DNA from: Ignavibacteriota bacterium
GTDB taxonomy: Bacteria > Bacteroidota > Ignavibacteria > Ignavibacteriales > Melioribacteraceae
Length of the DNA: 64,000 nucleotides
Direction of reading: 5' to 3'
Assembly (NCBI GenBank): GCA_013112585.1
Contig: JABFGH010000008.1
Coordinates: 124,001-188,000, forward strand
The position numbers and the translations under genes are program-made. Positions 27,175 through 37,704 of the stretch are shown here, one piece after another (the first letter of the stretch is position 1; every line of letters begins with the position of its first letter). Under the pieces are notes generated by a model. That model had not been told where the DNA came from and searched no databases. It saw only the letters and a program-made list of their open reading frames with translations.

Positions 27175-28569
27175 TTATTTAATTCTAATAATTATTGCGC
27201 GTCTGTTTTTTGCCCTGCCGGAAATTGTTAGGTTTGATTCAACCGGGTATTCAGCGCCCATATCAAAAAGTTCAAATCGTTTAGCATCAATACCACTGTT
27301 AACAAAATAATTCTTTATGAATTGTGCACGGGCTAAAGCAATATTTTTATCCAAACTTGTTGCTTCAAAACTATCACTATGTCCTGCAATTCTCCACTCG
27401 GAGTTAGGTTTTTCCAGCATCATAGCTTTTAGCTCTTCCAAAACATTTTGGTACGAAGGTTTTGAAAACTCAATATTATCCGTCTCGAAATAAACTATTC
27501 TAATAACATCATCAAATTCAACTGCAGCGGTTTTTTCGCACCCCACTGAGTCAACAATTGCATCTGGGCTTGAATTTGGACATTCATCAATGTAATCCGG
27601 AACGCCGTCATTATCAGAATCAATTGGGCAGCCATATGCATCTACCACAGCATCAACTGGGGTATTCGGGCATTCATCTAAATAATCGGGCACACCATCA
27701 TTATCGGAATCTAATAAACACCCAGATTCATCAACAGCAACATTGGGCGGAGTATTGGGGCATAAGTCTAAATAATCAGGTACGCCGTCAGAGTCAGTAT
27801 CTAAAGGGCATCCGAGGGAATCAACTGCTAGAAACTTTGGCGTGTTGGGGCATTTGTCTTTTATATCAGGCACACCGTCACCATCCGAATCGGGAAGAGG
27901 GATAGGTTCAGTTACACCTTCAAAATTATTTTCATCAGTTAAGGTGCGGTTATCATTACCATTACTTAGTAGATTAAACCCGTACGAAATTCCAAAATAA
28001 GCAGCATAAGATATATTATTCTGCTCACCGGGAATCAGTAAATCAAAATTAACATTTTTACCATAGTTTAAGGAACTAACTAAGTTTATCGCCATCCCAT
28101 CAACTGGAATAAGCTTTACTCCCAACTCAGTTGTTAAATTAACGGGGTTTAGAATGTAACTACCTTTTTTATCGTTTATCAAAAATGAATTAAAACCTGC
28201 CATAATATAAGGCGCAAACGCTTTAGTAAAAGAAACGGAATACATTACTCCAGCACCCAGAAAAAATTGATCCGATTCATAATCAACATTTATCGGATCT
28301 TCGAAAGTATGCCTTAGATTACCGCCACCGAAAAATTGTTTTATACCAAGTGTATGCTTACCCCATTTAGCAAAGTGGTATTCAAAAGCACCGCGCACGC
28401 TTAAATTGAATGCTGTTTCCGGCGCATCAATTATTCCCCATGAAACACCCGGCTCTATCCCGACAAATAATCTTCCGAATAAAAGATTTTTGGAATCGCT
28501 ATCAGCCGTCTGTGATAAACCGGTTAGAATCGGAAATAATGTAATTATTAAAAACAGTTTTTTAAGCAT
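27175..28569 (-). CDS. OmpA-family outer-membrane protein with TSP3 calcium-binding repeats
   Basis: The protein has 464 residues. A signal peptide (1-19) leads into an N-terminal beta-barrel (about 25-205). Four thrombospondin type-3 repeats of about 31 residues follow (about 225-350), each with an Asp-rich DSDGDGVPD-like loop and a Cys pair; such loops bind Ca2+. The C-terminal OmpA domain (about 355-464) contains the peptidoglycan-binding pattern IAGHSD...LARAQFIKNYF and GRAKNRRAII. It probably anchors the outer membrane to the cell wall. It is monocistronic, with a 270-base gap upstream toward mutA. Confidence 0.92.
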   Translation of the reverse strand: MLKKLFLIITLFPILTGLSQTADSDSKNLLFGRLFVGIEPGVSWGIIDAPETAFNLSVRGAFEYHFAKWGKHTLGIKQFFGGGNLRHTFEDPINVDYESDQFFLGAGVMYSVSFTKAFAPYIMAGFNSFLINDKKGSYILNPVNLTTELGVKLIPVDGMAINLVSSLNYGKNVNFDLLIPGEQNNISYAAYFGISYGFNLLSNGNDNRTLTDENNFEGVTEPIPLPDSDGDGVPDIKDKCPNTPKFLAVDSLGCPLDTDSDGVPDYLDLCPNTPPNVAVDESGCLLDSDNDGVPDYLDECPNTPVDAVVDAYGCPIDSDNDGVPDYIDECPNSSPDAIVDSVGCEKTAAVEFDDVIRIVYFETDNIEFSKPSYQNVLEELKAMMLEKPNSEWRIAGHSDSFEATSLDKNIALARAQFIKNYFVNSGIDAKRFELFDMGAEYPVESNLTISGRAKNRRAIIIRIK

Positions 28570-28832
28570 ATTTAACTATTTACAATTTGACTTTTACAAA
28601 AGACAAATCTGATTTCTTTTTAATATTAATTGATAGTGCTGTTAAATCAAATTTAATTATAAAATCCTTAACTCGCTATTATTTTATGAATAGGATATTC
28701 CGACTAAATACCTTATCTCCTATTATATTTGTTACCCGAACTACTATCTCCGGGAAGATATTATGTGTAAAAATTAGTAATTTAGTAATCTTAAATTTTT
28801 AATAAAAGTCGTAAATATTAGGAGTAAATTTT

Positions 28833-31004
28833 ATGGCAGAAAAGCAGCATAATATTGAAGCTAAGTTAGATGATAAGCTGAATATAAGAGAAGATTTCAA
28901 TCCCCCCACTTATGAAGAATGGAAAGCTGTCGTTGAGAAGGACTTAAAGGGTGCTTCATTTGAAAAAAAATTAATAACTAAAACCTATGAGAATATTGAG
29001 TTAAAGCCGATATATACAAAATCGGATACTGAAAATTTACCCCACATAAATACTTTGCCCGGCGAGGGAAATTTAGTTAGAGGTAATAATTCTTCCGGCT
29101 ACTTAAAAAACTCTTGGAATATTTCGCAAGAAATTCCAATCGGCGATGCCGAAGAGTTTAACGAGGCATTAAAAAATGATCTCGCTCGAGGGCAGGATTC
29201 AATAAGTATTATTCTCGATATGCCTACAATGTTAGGTCAAGACTCTGATTACGCCGAAAGCGGAATTGTTGGAAATGGCGGTTTAGCCATCTCGGCACTC
29301 AAAAGTATATCCCGCGCTTTGGAGGGTATTGATTTTGAGAATTACCCTTTAAATATTAGTGCAGGATTTTCATCATTACCCATGATAATGCTGTTAAAGG
29401 CTTACATGGAGAAACAAGGCAGACAACTTAGTTCTATTGAAGGAAGTATTGATGCAGACCCAATAGGGTTTTACGCAAAATATGGAAAACTTCCCGTAAC
29501 CCTAAAACAAGCAATATCTGAAATGACGGCAGCTTCTAAATGGGCTGTTAAGAACAAAGCTGAAATTAAAACTATTGGCATTAACGGCGAGTATTATCAT
29601 AACGCCGGTGCTAGCTCTGTGCAGGAGTTAGCAATAGTTTTAGCAACAGCGTCGCACTATTTTGAAGAGCTTCTGAAAGCTGGGCTTACTGCCGATCAAA
29701 TTGCCGGATCAATAAAATTAATATTTGGTGTTGGTCCAAATTACTTTATGGAAGTATCAAAATTTAGAGCAGCAAGAATTCTTTGGAGTAATTTTACAAA
29801 AGCCTACGGAGCCGGTGCTGATTCTGCCAAGGTTTTTATACATGGAAGAACTTCAAAATTTAATCAAAGCATTTATGATCCTTATGTAAATATGCTGAGA
29901 ACTACAACTGAAGCATTCTCTGCAATTGTCGGCGGTGTCAATTCACTCCACAGCAATTTCTTCGATGAATCGATAAGAGTGCCTGATACATTTTCGAGAA
30001 GAATTGCCCGCAACACACAAATAGTTCTTAAAGAGGAATCGCACCTAAATCAACTGATTGACCCGGCAGGCGGCTCTTTTTACGTTGAAAAACTTACAGA
30101 CGATTTGGCAAAAGCTGCTTGGAAGCAATTTCAGGAAATTGAAGCAAATGGCGGAATAGTAAAGTGCTTAGAGAATGGTTACATCAAAGATATGATTGAT
30201 GAGGTAAATAACTTGAGAATTAAAGATTTAAAGAAACGTAAATCAGTCATAGTCGGCACCAATATGTATTCCAACACTAAAGAGGAAAAGCTTAAAACAC
30301 GGGATCAGAGTTTTGATAAATTGTACGAAAAAAGAAAAGAGTACCTGCAAAAGTTTAGAGTGGCAGGTGAATCCGAAAAACATGTTTCGATACTGGATAA
30401 ACTAAATAAGTTGATGGACTTAAACTCCGAAGACCTAATAGAGACGGGTTCAAAAGCCTTTATTGAAGGAGCAACACTTGGGGAGATTTCAAAATCTTTA
30501 CGAGCCGGTGTTGAACCGTCCAAAGATATTGAGGCTGTAAAAACTTTTAGACTTGCAGAAATTTTTGAAGAGCTAAGAGATGCTTCATTAAAATATAAAA
30601 AGGAACATGGCAATGCCCCGCAGATATTTTTAGTAAATATGGGTCCCGTTAAGCAGCATAAAGCTCGTGCCGATTTCTCTACCGGTTTATTTGAGGTAGG
30701 AGGATTTGAAGTAATAAGTCCTAAGGGATTTTCATCAAATGAAGAAGCAATTGATGGTGCGATAAATTCCGGTTCAAAAATATTTGTTGTTTGTTCTACC
30801 GATGATACTTATCCCGAAATAGTTCCGGTTGTTGCAAAAGGAATAAAGGAAAAACATGCAGATGCATTAATAATATTAGCCGGTTATCCAAAAGATCAAA
30901 TTGAGGAACATAAAAAATCCGGAGTAGATGAATTTATTTATTTGGGCTGCGATGTTTATAACATCCTCTCAAAATCTCTGAAAAAAATTGGAGCGATGGC
31001 ATGA
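28833..31004 (+). CDS. mutA: Methylmalonyl-CoA mutase small subunit
   Basis: The protein has 723 residues. The N-terminal TIM-barrel mutase domain (about 20-540) is followed by a B12-binding-like fold at about 580-720. The cobalamin motif DxHxxG is missing from the C-terminal domain (the corresponding region reads [11 protein letters not shown]), as expected for the non-catalytic beta subunit. A good ribosome-binding site AGGAGT precedes the start. It overlaps mutB by 4 bases (ATGA), ensuring equal synthesis. The heterodimer interconverts succinyl-CoA and methylmalonyl-CoA. Confidence 0.93.
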   Translation: MAEKQHNIEAKLDDKLNIREDFNPPTYEEWKAVVEKDLKGASFEKKLITKTYENIELKPIYTKSDTENLPHINTLPGEGNLVRGNNSSGYLKNSWNISQEIPIGDAEEFNEALKNDLARGQDSISIILDMPTMLGQDSDYAESGIVGNGGLAISALKSISRALEGIDFENYPLNISAGFSSLPMIMLLKAYMEKQGRQLSSIEGSIDADPIGFYAKYGKLPVTLKQAISEMTAASKWAVKNKAEIKTIGINGEYYHNAGASSVQELAIVLATASHYFEELLKAGLTADQIAGSIKLIFGVGPNYFMEVSKFRAARILWSNFTKAYGAGADSAKVFIHGRTSKFNQSIYDPYVNMLRTTTEAFSAIVGGVNSLHSNFFDESIRVPDTFSRRIARNTQIVLKEESHLNQLIDPAGGSFYVEKLTDDLAKAAWKQFQEIEANGGIVKCLENGYIKDMIDEVNNLRIKDLKKRKSVIVGTNMYSNTKEEKLKTRDQSFDKLYEKRKEYLQKFRVAGESEKHVSILDKLNKLMDLNSEDLIETGSKAFIEGATLGEISKSLRAGVEPSKDIEAVKTFRLAEIFEELRDASLKYKKEHGNAPQIFLVNMGPVKQHKARADFSTGLFEVGGFEVISPKGFSSNEEAIDGAINSGSKIFVVCSTDDTYPEIVPVVAKGIKEKHADALIILAGYPKDQIEEHKKSGVDEFIYLGCDVYNILSKSLKKIGAMA

Positions 31005-33181
31005 GTAAAATAGACTTCACTAAAATAGATTTGAAATTAGATACTGAAAAAAAATCAATTAAAGATTGGCAGGAAAAAGTTGAAAAAGAGACAGGCAAAA
31101 ATCTGGATGAATTACTCTGGCAGACAATGGAGCAGATTGATGTTAAGCCTTTATACACAAAAGAAGATTTAGAAAAATGCGATCATGTTGATTACATGTC
31201 GGGTATTCCTCCATTTCTGAGAGGACCATACAGTACAATGTATGTTGCCCGTCCTTGGACGGTGAGACAGTATGCCGGTTTTTCTACTGCCGAAGAAAGC
31301 AATGCGTTCTATCGGAGGAATTTAGCTGCCGGTCAGCGCGGTTTATCTGTTGCATTCGATTTAGCAACTCACCGCGGATATGATTCGGATCATTACAGAG
31401 TTGTTGGCGATGTTGGTAAAGCCGGTGTGGCTATTGACTCAATTGAGGATATGAAAATTTTGTTCGATCAAATTCCGCTGGATAAAATGTCGGTATCGAT
31501 GACAATGAATGGCGCAGTATTACCAATACTTGCCTTTTACATTGTTGCCGCAGAAGAACAGGGAGTTAAGCATGAGGAGTTAACAGGTACAATTCAAAAT
31601 GATATTTTGAAAGAGTACATGGTGCGTAACACATATATTTATCCGCCGGAACAATCGATGAAAATTATTGCGGACATATTTGAGTTTACCTCGCAGAATA
31701 TGCCAAAGTTCAATAGTATTAGTATCTCCGGCTATCACATGCAGGAAGCAGGTGCAACCGCTGATTTAGAAATGGCATACACACTGGCAGATGGTTTAGA
31801 GTATGTGAGAACCGGAATTAAATCAGGTTTAACAATTGATCAGTTTGCTCCCCGTTTATCTTTCTTCTGGGCGCAGGGTATGAACTATTTTATGGAAATT
31901 GCTAAGATGCGCGCAGCAAGAATAATTTGGGCAAAACTAATCAAGCAGTTTAATCCGCAAAACCCAAAATCAATGTCTCTGCGTACTCACTCACAAACAT
32001 CGGGATGGAGTTTAGCCGAACAAGATCCGTTTAATAATGTTGTAAGAACATGTATGGAAGCAATGGCTGCTGCATTGGGTCATACTCAATCACTGCATAC
32101 AAATTCATTGGATGAAGCAATTGCACTGCCGACAGACTTCTCCGCACGCATTGCAAGAAACACGCAGCTTTATCTACGGGATGAAACATACATCACAAAA
32201 GTAATTGATCCTTGGGCAGGCTCATACTATGTCGAATCACTTACAAAGTCATTAATTGAAAAAGGTTGGGAACATATTCTTGAAATAGAATCATACGGCG
32301 GAATGACAAAAGCAATTGAAGCCGGGATCCCTAAAATGAGAATAGAAGAGGCATCCGCAAGACGACAAGCACGAATCGATTCCGGACAAGAAACCATTGT
32401 TGGTGTTAATAAATACCGCCTGGATAAGGAAGACCCGATTGAGATTTTAGAAGTAGATAATACAGCAGTTAGAATATCTCAATTAAAAAGATTACAGCAG
32501 GTTAAAGCGGATAGAAATAATGAAGAAGTGGAAGCATGCTTGAACGATATTACAAAGTGCGCTGATACGAAAGAAGGAAATCTCTTAAAGCTATCGGTTA
32601 AAGCCGCAAGAGCAAGAGCAACGCTCGGTGAGATTTCAGATGCAATTGAAAAAGTTAGCGGGAGGTACAAAGCAGTGACAAGAACGATATCAGGCGTTTA
32701 CAGCAGCGAGTACGGTTCATCCGAAGATGACATGGTTAAAAAAGCTAGAGAAATGACAGATGAATTTGCCGAAAGTGAAGGACGCCGACCAAGAATTATG
32801 GTTGCTAAAATGGGACAAGATGGACATGACCGCGGAGCTAAAGTTGTTGCAACCGCTTATGCCGATATGGGTTTTGATGTTGATGTCGGTCCCCTTTTCC
32901 AAACACCTGAAGAAACAGCAAAGCAGGCAGTTGAAAATGATGTGCATGTTGTGGGAATGAGTTCTTTAGCTGCTGGTCATAAAACGCTGCTGCCTCAACT
33001 AATAGAAGAATTGAAAAAACTTAAGCGGGAAGATATCATTGTAATAGTCGGCGGTGTTATTCCTTCTCAAGATTATGATTTTCTATATGAGCATGGTGCC
33101 GCAGCTATTTTTGGTCCCGGCACAAAAATTCCCGCTGCCGGAATAAAAATTATGGAAGAGATAAATAGTAGGTTTAGGTAA
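31001..33181 (+). CDS. mutB: Methylmalonyl-CoA mutase large (catalytic) subunit
   Basis: The protein has 726 residues, the normal length. The catalytic barrel contains [22 protein letters not shown] near residue 85 and the active-site run [10 protein letters not shown] near 330. The C-terminal cobalamin domain has [10 protein letters not shown] with the cobalt-ligating His609. The isomerisation links propionate metabolism to the TCA cycle. Its helper GTPase meaB lies 2.4 kb downstream and the epimerase and decarboxylase are at 45-49 kb, so the whole pathway is local. No strong terminator follows on the plus strand. Confidence 0.96.
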   Translation: MSKIDFTKIDLKLDTEKKSIKDWQEKVEKETGKNLDELLWQTMEQIDVKPLYTKEDLEKCDHVDYMSGIPPFLRGPYSTMYVARPWTVRQYAGFSTAEESNAFYRRNLAAGQRGLSVAFDLATHRGYDSDHYRVVGDVGKAGVAIDSIEDMKILFDQIPLDKMSVSMTMNGAVLPILAFYIVAAEEQGVKHEELTGTIQNDILKEYMVRNTYIYPPEQSMKIIADIFEFTSQNMPKFNSISISGYHMQEAGATADLEMAYTLADGLEYVRTGIKSGLTIDQFAPRLSFFWAQGMNYFMEIAKMRAARIIWAKLIKQFNPQNPKSMSLRTHSQTSGWSLAEQDPFNNVVRTCMEAMAAALGHTQSLHTNSLDEAIALPTDFSARIARNTQLYLRDETYITKVIDPWAGSYYVESLTKSLIEKGWEHILEIESYGGMTKAIEAGIPKMRIEEASARRQARIDSGQETIVGVNKYRLDKEDPIEILEVDNTAVRISQLKRLQQVKADRNNEEVEACLNDITKCADTKEGNLLKLSVKAARARATLGEISDAIEKVSGRYKAVTRTISGVYSSEYGSSEDDMVKKAREMTDEFAESEGRRPRIMVAKMGQDGHDRGAKVVATAYADMGFDVDVGPLFQTPEETAKQAVENDVHVVGMSSLAAGHKTLLPQLIEELKKLKREDIIVIVGGVIPSQDYDFLYEHGAAAIFGPGTKIPAAGIKIMEEINSRFR

Positions 33182-33188
33182 AAAAAAT

Positions 33189-33206
33189 GGGGCAGACTTC
33201 TGCCCC
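33189..33206 (-). terminator. Hairpin, possible minus-strand terminator
   Basis: GGGGCAGA and TCTGCCCC form an 8-bp stem with a minimal CT loop. On the minus strand it is followed by a T run (A run at 33181-33187 on the plus strand). No minus-strand gene ends here, so it may instead be a relic or act as a 3' stabiliser for mutB mRNA. Confidence 0.4.
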
Positions 33207-33277
33207 GATATCATGAGAAACCAATAGTTTCCTTTAAGTAGGCATTATCAAAAAGGCTTTAGTATATAGTTTTTTAA

Positions 33278-33511
33278 TCGATAATTATTTTTTCTAATAA
33301 TTTTGCGAACACTGTAACAGATGAAGAAAAAAAGTTTACATGGGATATTCAAAAAGCCGGCTATGACCATTCACATTATGACAAAATGGGAATAATAAAT
33401 TATAAAGAATTTTCTGAAGATTTTGAAAAATTTTTCAATTGTGAAGTTGATTTACCTGAAATTGAAATACAAAAATTAGACCTTTTCGCTGAAATGGAAG
33501 TACAATATTAA
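33278..33511 (+). pseudogene. Fragment of an unknown gene (C-terminal part)
   Basis: A frame of 77 codons runs from just after a stop at 33275 to a stop at 33509-33511 without a start codon before the ATG at 33389. The translation is coherent and protein-like (for example TWDIQKAGYDHSHYDKMG, then EFSEDFEKFFNCEVDLPE). This looks like the tail of a decayed or truncated gene. I cannot name the family. The rest of 33182-33671 shows no other gene. The neighbouring toxin-antitoxin genes support a history of insertions at this spot. Confidence 0.4.
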
Positions 33512-33671
33512 TAATATACAAAAAGGCATAATAGCAAAGTTGTTTTGAAGATAAATGAACCATTAACCTGCACCACATAATTACAAAGCCATTTGATTAG
33601 CAAATAATCTTGAGATTGCCCTAATTTAGACTTATATTTAATCCAGAATAAAGACATAATAAGGATCAGAA

Positions 33672-33962
33672 ATGAGAGACATTTCAGTTTTAAATGATAT
33701 AATTCCAGTGGGTCAATTCAAGTCCGGTTTAGCAAAGTACCTTAAGGAAATCCAAAGCAAACGTAACTCTTTAATTATCACGCAAAATGGAAAACCTGCA
33801 GGAGTATTAATTTCACCGGCAGAATTTGATGATTTGAGGCAAACAAAATTCTTCATCGATTCAATTTCACGCGGCTTAACTGATTCCGGGAAAGGGAATG
33901 TATTAACTACTGAAGAGCTTAAAAGTGAATTAAAGAAAAAAAGAGCCGCAAAAGTAGGATGA
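33672..33962 (+). CDS. Phd/YefM-family antitoxin
   Basis: The protein has 96 residues. The N-terminal 60 residues match the Phd/YefM fold: VGQFKSGLAKYLKEIQ followed by the LIITQNGKPAGVLISPAEFDDL-type strand-turn-helix. The C-terminal part is charged and flexible, as expected for toxin neutralisation. AAGGA lies 6 bases before ATG. The stop overlaps the toxin start by 4 bases (ATGA). Such antitoxins repress their own operon; no obvious operator palindrome was picked out upstream. Confidence 0.9.
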   Translation: MRDISVLNDIIPVGQFKSGLAKYLKEIQSKRNSLIITQNGKPAGVLISPAEFDDLRQTKFFIDSISRGLTDSGKGNVLTTEELKSELKKKRAAKVG

Positions 33963-34264
33963 AATTATTATGGAGTGAAGAGGCTTTACTTAGATTACAA
34001 GAAATTGAAGAATATATTTCAAGAGATAATCCTACTGTTGCGATTAAATTTGTTAACAAGTTAATATCCGTTGCTGAAACAATAATTGAAAATCCGAAAA
34101 TCGGCAGAGTTGTGCCTGAGCTATCTCTTGAAAACATCCGTGAATTATTGCATAAGAATTATAGGATTGTTTACTTAGTTAAGAAAAACTCGATTGACAT
34201 TCTTACGGTATTCGAAGGACATCAATTATTAAAAAAAGAAGAAATAATTAAAAGTGAAAAATGA
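33959..34264 (+). CDS. RelE/ParE-family toxin
   Basis: The protein has 101 residues. It shows the family layout: WSEEALLRLQEIEEYI helix at the start, NPKIGRVVPEL in the middle, then the strand block IRELLHKNYRIVYLV and a final ILTVFEGHQLL with the typical His near the end. It overlaps the antitoxin by 4 bases. The R-E-L-x(5)-YRIVY block and H-Q-L-L end lean to the ParE/RelE plasmid-stabilisation subgroup. Whether it cuts mRNA or poisons gyrase cannot be told from sequence. Confidence 0.9.
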   Translation: MKLLWSEEALLRLQEIEEYISRDNPTVAIKFVNKLISVAETIIENPKIGRVVPELSLENIRELLHKNYRIVYLVKKNSIDILTVFEGHQLLKKEEIIKSEK

Positions 34265-34310
34265 AAATTACAGTAATTACTATTTTTGAATATTTCCAAA
34301 GAAAATTACC

Positions 34311-34865
34311 ATGATGCCAACCCTGAAAACCAAAAGACTAACATTACGCCCTTTCACTTTGGAAGATTCTGCAACTGTTCAGAAATTAGCCGGTGATAAA
34401 GAAATATCATCAACTACTTTGAACATTCCCTACCCCTATGAAGATGGTGTTGCTCAAATTTGGATTTCAAATCATGAAGAAAAATTTGAGAAGAAAGAGG
34501 AACTTGTTTTAGCAATTACAAATAAAACTAATAAAAATATCATGGGTGCAGTCGGGTTAAAAATTAATAAAGATTTTAACAATGCCGAACTGGGTTACTG
34601 GATTGGCAAAGAATTTTGGAACAATGGCTATGCAACTGAGGCTTCTGAAAAAATAATTGATTTTGGTTTTAATAAATTAATGCTAAATAAAATTCATGCA
34701 CATTATTTAGTTATCAATAAAGCATCCGGTAAAGTAATGGATAAAGTAGGAATGCATCAAGAAGGCTACTTAAAACAGCACGTAGTTAAGGATGGAACTT
34801 ATCATGATATTATTCAGTACGGAATACTAAGAGATAACTATATAAAAAAAGTTAAAAATGGATAA
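34311..34865 (+). CDS. GNAT-family N-acetyltransferase (RimJ/RimL-like)
   Basis: The protein has 184 residues. The N-terminus TKRLTLRPFTLEDS, the acetyl-CoA-binding region ELGYWIGKEFWNNGYATEA and the C-terminal NKASGKVMDKVGMHQEG block are typical of RimJ/RimL-type acetyltransferases that modify protein N-termini or small molecules. The start could also be the next codon (34314). Its last 8 bases overlap the start of the TrpF-like gene, so the two are translationally coupled. The target is unknown. Confidence 0.88.
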   Translation: MMPTLKTKRLTLRPFTLEDSATVQKLAGDKEISSTTLNIPYPYEDGVAQIWISNHEEKFEKKEELVLAITNKTNKNIMGAVGLKINKDFNNAELGYWIGKEFWNNGYATEASEKIIDFGFNKLMLNKIHAHYLVINKASGKVMDKVGMHQEGYLKQHVVKDGTYHDIIQYGILRDNYIKKVKNG

Positions 34866-35523
34866 ACAAAAAAAAGTAAGATTCAAAATTTGCTGTATAT
34901 CATCTGTTGATGAAGCAAATTTAGCGATAAAATATGGAGCATCGGCACTTGGATTAGTTTCTGAAATGCCGAGCGGTCCGGGTGTAATTAGCAATGAACT
35001 GATTAAAGAAATTGCCGAACAAACTCCGCCGCCCATTTCTACATTTTTATTAACGAGTAAGACTGATGCAAAAGATATTATTGAACAACAGAAAGAGTTG
35101 CGGACAAATGCAATTCAAATTGTTGATGAATTGAAAACAGGTACTTATGCTGAAATTAAAGAAGCTCTCCCCGGAATAACAATAGTTCAAGTCGTCCATG
35201 TGATTGATGATGCATCTGTGAAATATGCAGTAGAAGTAAGCAATCAAGTAGATGCACTTTTACTTGATTCCGGTAACCCGAATTTAAGCACAAAAGTTTT
35301 GGGCGGAACCGGTAAAATTCATAATTGGGAAATAAGCAAAAAGATTAGAGAGGGTGTGAGCATCCCAATATTTTTAGCGGGTGGATTAAATCCGGTAAAT
35401 GCAAAAAGCGCAATTGAAACAGTTGGACCATTTGCATTGGACTTATGCAGCGGAGTTAGAACAAACGGAAAACTGGATGAGAGTAAATTAGCTGCATTTG
35501 TAAATTCACTTGAATCAAATTAA
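34858..35523 (+). CDS. Phosphoribosylanthranilate isomerase-like protein
   Basis: The protein has 221 residues, the TrpF barrel size. Conserved pieces are FKICCIS (usually KICGIT) at the N-terminus, LLLDSGNPNLSTKVLGGTGKIHNWE in the middle, FLAGGLNPVNA and the C-terminal LDLCSGVRTNGKLDE. The catalytic Cys of KICG is present, but the following Gly is Cys, and no trp gene is nearby. It may be a true isomerase placed outside the trp operon, or a TrpF-fold enzyme for another substrate. It is coupled to the upstream acetyltransferase and 25 bases before meaB. Confidence 0.75.
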   Translation: MDKQKKVRFKICCISSVDEANLAIKYGASALGLVSEMPSGPGVISNELIKEIAEQTPPPISTFLLTSKTDAKDIIEQQKELRTNAIQIVDELKTGTYAEIKEALPGITIVQVVHVIDDASVKYAVEVSNQVDALLLDSGNPNLSTKVLGGTGKIHNWEISKKIREGVSIPIFLAGGLNPVNAKSAIETVGPFALDLCSGVRTNGKLDESKLAAFVNSLESN

Positions 35524-35548
35524 ATTGTTATAGAATTAAAAATTAAAG

Positions 35549-36691
35549 TTGAAGAGAACCTTGAAATCAGAAGAAAAAAATAGTAAAAATTACGACCCCG
35601 ATTGGAAACCTAAAAATGCCGGAAGTGAGTTTGCAGTTAAAGTTGTTAAAGGCATTGAAAATAGCGGAAGTAAAAAAAATACTAATAAAATGAATACTAG
35701 AACTGCTGATTTATCAACATCGGATTTTGTTGAAGGAGTATTAAGAAACGATAGAACTATACTTGCAAGAACAATTACATTAATTGAAAGTAATTCTCAA
35801 AAGCATAACGAAAAAGCGCAGGCGGTTTTACAGAAGCTGCTGCCTAAAACAGGTAATTCAATTAGAGTTGGCGTAACCGGTATACCCGGCGCCGGAAAAA
35901 GTTCAATAATTGAAACCTTAGGTTTATACCTATTGAAGCAAGGACACAAAGTTGCAGTGCTTACAATTGATCCGAGCAGTACCGTTACAAGAGGAAGCAT
36001 ACTTGGCGATAAAACAAGAATGGAACAACTATCCCGTGAAGAGAATTGTTTTATTCGTCCTTCTCCATCCGGTGGAACACTTGGCGGTGTTGCACGTAAA
36101 AGCAGAGAAACAATGCTCCTTTGCGAAGCCGCAGGTTATGATGTTATTTTAATTGAGACTGTTGGAGTTGGTCAGAGTGAGGTTACGGTTCGTTCAATGG
36201 TTGATTTTTTTCTTTTAGTAATGATTGCCGGTGCCGGTGATGAGCTGCAGGGAATTAAAAAAGGAGTTATTGAACTTGCCGATGCACTGCTGATAAATAA
36301 AGCTGACAGCGGAAATGAAGCAAGGGCGAACATTGCTAAATCCGATTACTCTAACGCACTCCATTATTTAAAACCTTCAACTGAAGGATGGATAACTAAA
36401 GCACACACTTGCAGCGCCCTAACCGGAAATGGGATACCGGAAATTTGGACGATGATCAAAAAGTTTTCAGAAATCACAAAGAATTCCGGTGTTTTTGAAA
36501 AGAGAAGAAAAGAGCAATCACTTCAGTGGGTTTTCGGAATGGTCGAAGAAGCTTTACTTCAGAATTTTTATAACAATGATGATATTAAAAAGAGTATCAG
36601 CGAAATAAAATCTAAAATAATTAACGCTGAAATTCTACCTACCTCCGCCGCATCTATGCTGCTTGATAGTTATAATAAAATAAAAAGCTGA
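35549..36691 (+). CDS. meaB: Methylmalonyl-CoA mutase-associated GTPase MeaB
   Basis: This G3E-family GTPase protects and reloads methylmalonyl-CoA mutase with cobalamin. The protein has up to 380 residues, starting at TTG 35549 or, more modestly, TTG 35561. The first 50 residues are charged and not conserved. Walker A GIPGAGKSS is near residue 112, then the family blocks DPSSTVTRGSILGDKTRM, RPSPSGGTLGGVARK and ETVGVGQSE. Guanine specificity NKAD is near 251. It belongs with mutA and mutB, but four other genes now lie between. Confidence 0.95.
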   Translation: MKRTLKSEEKNSKNYDPDWKPKNAGSEFAVKVVKGIENSGSKKNTNKMNTRTADLSTSDFVEGVLRNDRTILARTITLIESNSQKHNEKAQAVLQKLLPKTGNSIRVGVTGIPGAGKSSIIETLGLYLLKQGHKVAVLTIDPSSTVTRGSILGDKTRMEQLSREENCFIRPSPSGGTLGGVARKSRETMLLCEAAGYDVILIETVGVGQSEVTVRSMVDFFLLVMIAGAGDELQGIKKGVIELADALLINKADSGNEARANIAKSDYSNALHYLKPSTEGWITKAHTCSALTGNGIPEIWTMIKKFSEITKNSGVFEKRRKEQSLQWVFGMVEEALLQNFYNNDDIKKSISEIKSKIINAEILPTSAASMLLDSYNKIKS

Positions 36692-36752
36692 TAAATATGG
36701 CAAGTCCCAATTATAACTATTCTTCAACCACGCTGAAGATGCAGTTATATAA

Positions 36753-36818
36753 GAATTTAACTTATTAAAAATTGACTTCAACCCGAATTATGCATTAGAA
36801 ATAATTAAAAAAGTCTAA
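36753..36818 (+). pseudogene. Short remnant of a TPR-like gene end
   Basis: The frame reads EFNLLKIDFNPNYALEIIKKV and then stops. The NPNYAL pattern is typical of tetratricopeptide repeats. There is no start and a stop codon lies directly upstream, so it is at most a relic, and could be chance. Confidence 0.25.
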
Positions 36819-37071
36819 ATAAAAATTGTCTTTTTAATTGCACCGTCATTCTTGCCCGTCCGACAGGCAGGTATGACGGTGATTGATTTTAAAATTATGT
36901 AAGGGGCTTTAGCCCGTCTTTGCCGGTGAGCAGGCCCAAAACCTTTGGGTTATCCCAAGGATTCCTTTAGAAAAACCCAGGATTTATGTTTGTTCAAATC
37001 CCGCCTGCCGGACGGGCAGGATTCACGGCGCTGAAGCACCGTGCTATTATCTCTTTTGCATGATTCGGGTT
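36780..37071. repeat. 292-bp segment bounded by 15-bp inverted repeats
   Basis: AACCCGAATTATGCA at 36780-36794 is matched, with one mismatch, by the inverse TGCATGATTCGGGTT at 37057-37071. Between them lie four hairpins: CACCGTCAT/ATGACGGTG (36841-36881), GGGCT/AGCCC near 36905, CCTGCC/GGCAGG (37004-37020) and CACGG/CCGTG (37024-37043). There is no coding frame inside. The form is like a small non-autonomous element, but no target-site duplication was recognised. Confidence 0.5.
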
Positions 37072-37116
37072 CAACTAATAAATATTTGATAAATTACTCA
37101 ACACTGCAAAGTTTAT

Positions 37117-37181
37117 AACCCCGTTAGGGGTTAAATGTTTGTAGAAAAAAAGAAGAAAAACATCGAACCGCAGAGCGGTTC
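37117..37181. repeat. REP-like hairpin pair, isolated copy
   Basis: AACCCC-GTTA-GGGGTT (37117-37132) with the ATGTTTGTAG tail, then GAACCGC-AGA-GCGGTTC (37165-37181), follow the pattern of arrays A and B with compensating changes in the stems. The remaining part of this gap to 37704 has no gene I can support. Confidence 0.75.
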
Positions 37182-37704
37182 AACCAAATTATTGTAAGGG
37201 GTAAAATTATATCCGAGAGGCAAATTTTTTTTAACCACGGGTAAAATCCGTTGAAAAAGATAACAGTGCGGAAATGAACTATGAAGTAGTTCAAGTATAA
37301 ATTTATTTTTGATATGATTAATGGAACTTGCCATAAATATTAAGCTAAAACTCGATTTCTAATTTTTTGTTGCCAATTTGTAACCAATTTTGACACCCAA
37401 TAAGTAATTATTACTGAAATTTATTTAAATCCAAAAATAAGGGTTCAAAGAAGAGTGTTAAATGTTTTAGTGAAAATAACGTGCATAAATTTTTTTAGAA
37501 GGATTTATACAATAAATGCCGTTTTTATTCAAAATTTAAGTTTTTAAAAATATTTGCGATTATTATGAAGAAAGTTAGTATAAATTGCCCGATAAAGATT
37601 TTTGGGAATAGTTTTTGTATAAGTTGATAAGAAACACAATTACAACCCGAAGAGAGGAATCGGGAAATAATTATTAATATAATTTAATTGAAGAAGAGGA
37701 GTAA

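Noticed and set aside
27558-27905. Plus-strand frame rich in His and Gln
   Set aside because: It is the complement of the TSP3 repeats of the OmpA-family gene; the low complexity comes from that repeat.
36990-37025. tRNA-like T-loop GTTCAAATC
   Set aside because: No acceptor or anticodon stems can be formed around it.
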